From positions 868,001-932,000 of the forward strand of contig JAZKHE010000002.1 in assembly GCA_040385525.1 (NCBI GenBank): DNA of 64,000 bases, read 5' to 3'. The translations under genes were made by a program, and so were the position numbers. The DNA comes from JAZKHE01 sp040385525 (GTDB lineage: Bacteria > Bacteroidota > Bacteroidia > UBA4408). Shown in pieces: positions 61,197 to 64,000 of the stretch. Each line of letters opens with the position of its first letter. Positions within the stretch are counted from its first letter, which is position 1. Under the pieces are notes generated by a model. That model was not told the DNA's origin and made no database searches. It saw nothing but the letters and a program-made list of their open reading frames with translations.

Positions 61197-62309
61197 ATGT
61201 TTTATACACAGAAAAAAAATAGTGTTATAATCGTAAAGCAAATACTAAACTATTCTTTGTGTTTTGCATTATTTATTTCTTGTAATTCAAATACAAAAAA
61301 TACAGATGAAGCAAACATTGTAAAAGTTGAAAAACTGGAAAACTCTTATTCTGATTTTGGCGCAAAGGGTTTAACTGAACTAGATAAAAATATCCGAGCT
61401 ATTTTTCAAGATAAAAATAATAACTATTGGTTTGGAACTAATGGTGTTGGTATTTATCGTTACGATGGTAAAATTTTAAAATTGTTTACTGAAAAAGACG
61501 GTTTACCCAACAATCAAATTCTAAGTATACAAGAAGATAGATTGGGTAATATTTGGGTAAGTACTGGAGCATTTGGCGTGAGTTATTTTAACGGAAAAAC
61601 ATTCACCACTTTAAGTAACAAAGAAAATTTAAAACTAAATGATAATTTTAAATTAGATTCAACCAGTTTATGGTTTTTTGCAGGAGGCGGAGCTTATTAT
61701 TGTAATGCAAATTTCTGTAAATATTTGCCTTTAAATAATTCAGACTCAAAGCAAATAAATCCACCAAATATTCTAAGTCAGTTTGCTGTTTATAGTATTT
61801 TAAAAGATACAAAAGGTAATATTTGGTTTGGAACTCAATCTCAAGGAGTATGTTGTTTTAATGGAAAAACATTTACTTGGTTTACTGAAAAAGGTTTAAA
61901 AGGTCCAGCCGTTTTAGCGCTATTTGAAGATAGTAATGGAAATATTTGGATTGGAAATAATGGCAATGGATTGTTTAAATATGATGGAAGTAGGCTTGTA
62001 AATTTTACAGAACAAAATAATTTGAGTAACAAAGAATTTTTAAAATCAGGAAAATCGATTCCAGGTACTTTGGCTCGTATATATTCTATAAACGAAGATA
62101 ATAATGGCGAACTGTGGATAGGAACTGTAGATACAGGTGTTTGGCGATACAATGGAAACAAATTAAGCAATTATACAAAAGAAAACGGACTAACAAGTAA
62201 TGCAATAAATACCATTTATAAAAATAAAAAAGGTGAGCTTTTGTTTGCCACAGATAACGATGGGATTTGCAAATTTAACGGAGTGTTTTTTACGAGATTT
62301 GTTTTGTAA
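61197..62309 (+). CDS. Lipoprotein with two-component-regulator propeller repeats
   Basis: 370 residues. Lipobox near Cys29 (LCFALFISC). The body is a Reg_prop/WD-like propeller: NNYWFGTNGVGIYRYDGK, GNIWVSTGAFGVSYFNGK, GNIWFGTQSQGVCCFNGK, GNIWIGNNGNGLFKYDG, GELWIGTVDTGVWRYNG. In hybrid sensors such propellers are joined to a kinase; here no kinase follows, so it is a stand-alone outer-membrane sensor-like protein. Confidence 0.9.
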   Translation: MFYTQKKNSVIIVKQILNYSLCFALFISCNSNTKNTDEANIVKVEKLENSYSDFGAKGLTELDKNIRAIFQDKNNNYWFGTNGVGIYRYDGKILKLFTEKDGLPNNQILSIQEDRLGNIWVSTGAFGVSYFNGKTFTTLSNKENLKLNDNFKLDSTSLWFFAGGGAYYCNANFCKYLPLNNSDSKQINPPNILSQFAVYSILKDTKGNIWFGTQSQGVCCFNGKTFTWFTEKGLKGPAVLALFEDSNGNIWIGNNGNGLFKYDGSRLVNFTEQNNLSNKEFLKSGKSIPGTLARIYSINEDNNGELWIGTVDTGVWRYNGNKLSNYTKENGLTSNAINTIYKNKKGELLFATDNDGICKFNGVFFTRFVL

Positions 62310-62314
62310 AATTT

Positions 62315-62662
62315 TCACTTCATTCGCTTTAATTTTCGTTCTGTTAAAATAATGGTTAGTAATGCAATTAAAATAGTTAAACCAACTGCAATTAAAGGAA
62401 ATGGTTGTTTTGATAAATCAATATAAAAAATCAGTACAAAATAAATTGGCGCAATAGCCAAACTCGATAATACCAAAACCCTTGCAGAATAAGCGTTAGC
62501 AATATTCCAGTTTTCAATCGATTTCATTGATTTGGGTGTGCGGTAACCATACCAATGGTTAATTTTTTTTGGTGAAAATATCCAAACAATTATTCCTGTT
62601 ACGATTAAAATGCCAAACAAAAGTAACCCAAAACCAATTGCATTTTTTAAATCGGTACCCAT
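62315..62662 (-). CDS. SdpI family protein
   Basis: 115 residues, three transmembrane helices. INHWYGYRTPKSMKSIENWNIANAYSAR is the SdpI signature. In Bacillus SdpI gives immunity to the SdpC toxin; here the partner is unknown. Lies 10 bases from the retropepsin gene upstream. Confidence 0.92.
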   Translation of the reverse strand: MGTDLKNAIGFGLLLFGILIVTGIIVWIFSPKKINHWYGYRTPKSMKSIENWNIANAYSARVLVLSSLAIAPIYFVLIFYIDLSKQPFPLIAVGLTILIALLTIILTERKLKRMK

Positions 62663-62672
62663 TGTTTTTAAA

Positions 62673-63095
62673 TTATTTGTTCAACAATAAAATATTTTTT
62701 TTAAAGTTAATTTCGGCTTGGTATTTTACTAAAATATCGGCGCCAATTATTCCATCAATTCTTGGTAATTTTAATTGTTTGTAATGTTGGTTAGGCACAC
62801 TTAAATCTATTAATACAGTATCTAGTTTTTTTACTACTAATTTACCTATTTTAATTTTTTTTAAGCGTGATAAATTATGGCTTAAACTCGATGTGCCTAC
62901 ACCAACAGCATTCATTTCGCCTGGCGATTTTACTTTAAAATTAAATTTTGTAGCTACGCTAACATCAAACACTGAGTTAGATGCGCCCGTATCTAGCAAC
63001 AGCCAACATTTTTTATCGTTTATTTTAGCTTTCAGAAAAAAGTGAAAGCCAGTATCGCTCATTTTTTTGCAGTATAATTTTATTTTGTAGTTCAT
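62673..63095 (-). CDS. Retropepsin-like aspartyl protease
   Basis: 140 residues. CWLLLDTGASNSVFDVSVA holds the catalytic Asp35 (DTGAS), and IDGIIGADILVKYQAEINF is the second conserved block of the single-domain retroviral-type proteases, which act as dimers. No signal peptide, so cytoplasmic. Confidence 0.9.
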   Translation of the reverse strand: MNYKIKLYCKKMSDTGFHFFLKAKINDKKCWLLLDTGASNSVFDVSVATKFNFKVKSPGEMNAVGVGTSSLSHNLSRLKKIKIGKLVVKKLDTVLIDLSVPNQHYKQLKLPRIDGIIGADILVKYQAEINFKKNILLLNK

Positions 63096-63198
63096 TCCGT
63101 TTTTTAATCTTAAAATAATGTGTTAATTTAACAGAATAAATCTACAAACAATTAAAGCAAAAGCGCAACATATTTTTAATTTCAATAAAAAATTACTT

Positions 63199-64000
63199 TT
63201 GGTAAGTTTGTTGCTTTTACCTTTTTATACTTTTTCGCAAAACGATATTGATAGAACTTGTTTTAAAAATGATGTTTTAAACAATCCCGAAAAAAACAAC
63301 GAATTACTTGAAGCTATTTTTAAAAAAATAGAATTGCCTAAAGTGTCTATCGATACCAATGCAACAGCAATTTTTTTAGAAAACGGGTATTCAAAATATA
63401 AAATTTTAAATCCTAAATCGTGGCTCGATAATAAAAGCAAAGGTATCCCAACCGAAATTGATATTATTTTTACCAAGTATCCAAAAGACAAGGAGTTTTG
63501 GCAAATTAATTATAGTCAATTACTCTCAAATCGTTTGCAGGCTTTGTTTGCTTTAGATCCAAGCTTAAATGATAATCGTATTACGTGGCGCATGGTGTTG
63601 CAAACCGAGTGCGATAACGAAGCGCAAGCAAAAAAATTACCGCATGGTTTTATTATAAAAATGATGCCCGAAAAAGATGATCCTGCAGCTGATGCAAAAC
63701 AAGATTCATCTTATTTTCAGCGCCAAACACAAAAGGTTTTAAATTTTATAAAACAACAAGGTACTGGTGTAGATTCTAGCGTGCTTAAAATTTTTGATCG
63801 TCACCCCGAGTGGAACAACTCTTTGGTGGTAATGGATTGGACAGGTAGTATGTATAAGTATGGAGCAACAGCTGTGCTTTGGCATACGCTTCATCAAAAC
63901 CAAAGTGGTATAAAATATTTTGTTTTTTTTAACGATGGTGACGATAAAAAAAGTGAAGAAAAACAAATTGGCAACACAGGTGGAATTTACGGAACCGAAT
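63199..64000 (+). CDS. Secreted vWA-like protein, N-terminal part
   Basis: The frame is open from 63127 to the window end. The first part reads as a signal peptide (NKKLLLVSLLLLPFYTFSQ), then a helical, Asp/Lys-rich region, then a von Willebrand A-like segment: DWTGSMYKYG carries the MIDAS DxTxS, with FVFFNDGDD following. No ATG or GTG precedes the signal: the ATG at 63118 is followed by TGT TAA in frame. The only standard start is TTG 63199, which removes the basic residues; ATT at 63151 or 63172 would keep them. The 3' end lies outside. Confidence 0.7.
   Translation, partial: MVSLLLLPFYTFSQNDIDRTCFKNDVLNNPEKNNELLEAIFKKIELPKVSIDTNATAIFLENGYSKYKILNPKSWLDNKSKGIPTEIDIIFTKYPKDKEFWQINYSQLLSNRLQALFALDPSLNDNRITWRMVLQTECDNEAQAKKLPHGFIIKMMPEKDDPAADAKQDSSYFQRQTQKVLNFIKQQGTGVDSSVLKIFDRHPEWNNSLVVMDWTGSMYKYGATAVLWHTLHQNQSGIKYFVFFNDGDDKKSEEKQIGNTGGIYGTE

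Overview
This is AT-rich chromosomal DNA from a member of the Bacteroidota, most likely a Flavobacteriales-type lineage. The evidence is the gene order rpsU-xerC-hpf-tRNAs-tuf-tRNA(Trp)-secE-nusG-rplKAJL-rpoBC, promoters with the Bacteroidota TAnnTTTG -7 box and an upstream TTTG, the near-absence of Shine-Dalgarno sequences, a type III glutamine synthetase, a fused SecDF, and secreted FG-GAP proteins with type IX secretion (T9SS) sorting tails. The left edge is the last 99 bases of an acyl-CoA dehydrogenase gene. The right edge cuts a secreted von Willebrand A-like protein.

0-15.3 kb: translation and transcription core on the + strand, ending in the rpoC terminator. 15.3-16.3 kb: about eight imperfect hairpin repeats with a ~90 bp period, interrupted by a small GIY-YIG nuclease gene and followed by a short SSB gene. 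16.9-22.0 kb: co-oriented small accessory genes (an orphan membrane-anchored protein, a beta-carbonic anhydrase, three SRPBCC proteins, a DoxX-like protein, a YdeI/DUF1801 protein, a VOC protein). Several of the gaps carry related TAAC...GTTA inverted-repeat elements that look like integron attC sites, so part of this block may be a gene-cassette array.

22-36.7 kb: mostly housekeeping genes on the - strand (hrpB, pheT, tex, recG, gmk, yicC, a DMT transporter, an ArsC/Spx-like protein) plus lipoprotein and secreted orphans. 36.8-39.7 kb: a flippase-like membrane protein, a Cys/Met metabolism PLP enzyme and a lipoprotein. 39.9-42.5 kb: a defence/stability island with an AbiEi-AbiEii type IV toxin-antitoxin pair under two matching operators, then a HigBA pair that seems to have landed at the start codon of a thioesterase gene.

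42.5-51.5 kb: glnN; rpsF-rpsR-rplI; a DUF808 protein; an ArsR/SRPBCC-VOC/DoxX/YdeI operon whose families echo the 18.8-22.0 kb block; a PadR-controlled membrane protein with two KxMHWPGA motifs; and tatA. 51.6-64 kb: envelope and secretion genes, including two FG-GAP T9SS cargo proteins, secDF, a heme-motif beta-propeller lipoprotein, a DCC thiol oxidoreductase, a stand-alone propeller lipoprotein, an SdpI-like protein and a retropepsin-like protease.

The most unusual structures are the GIY-YIG/hairpin-repeat array (15.28-16.29 kb), the attC-like elements (16.9-19.96 kb), the toxin-antitoxin island with its operators and apparent insertion scar, and the restriction of clear Shine-Dalgarno sequences to two ribosome-linked genes (hpf and rplI). 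All assignments come from reading the sequence; no database search was run.
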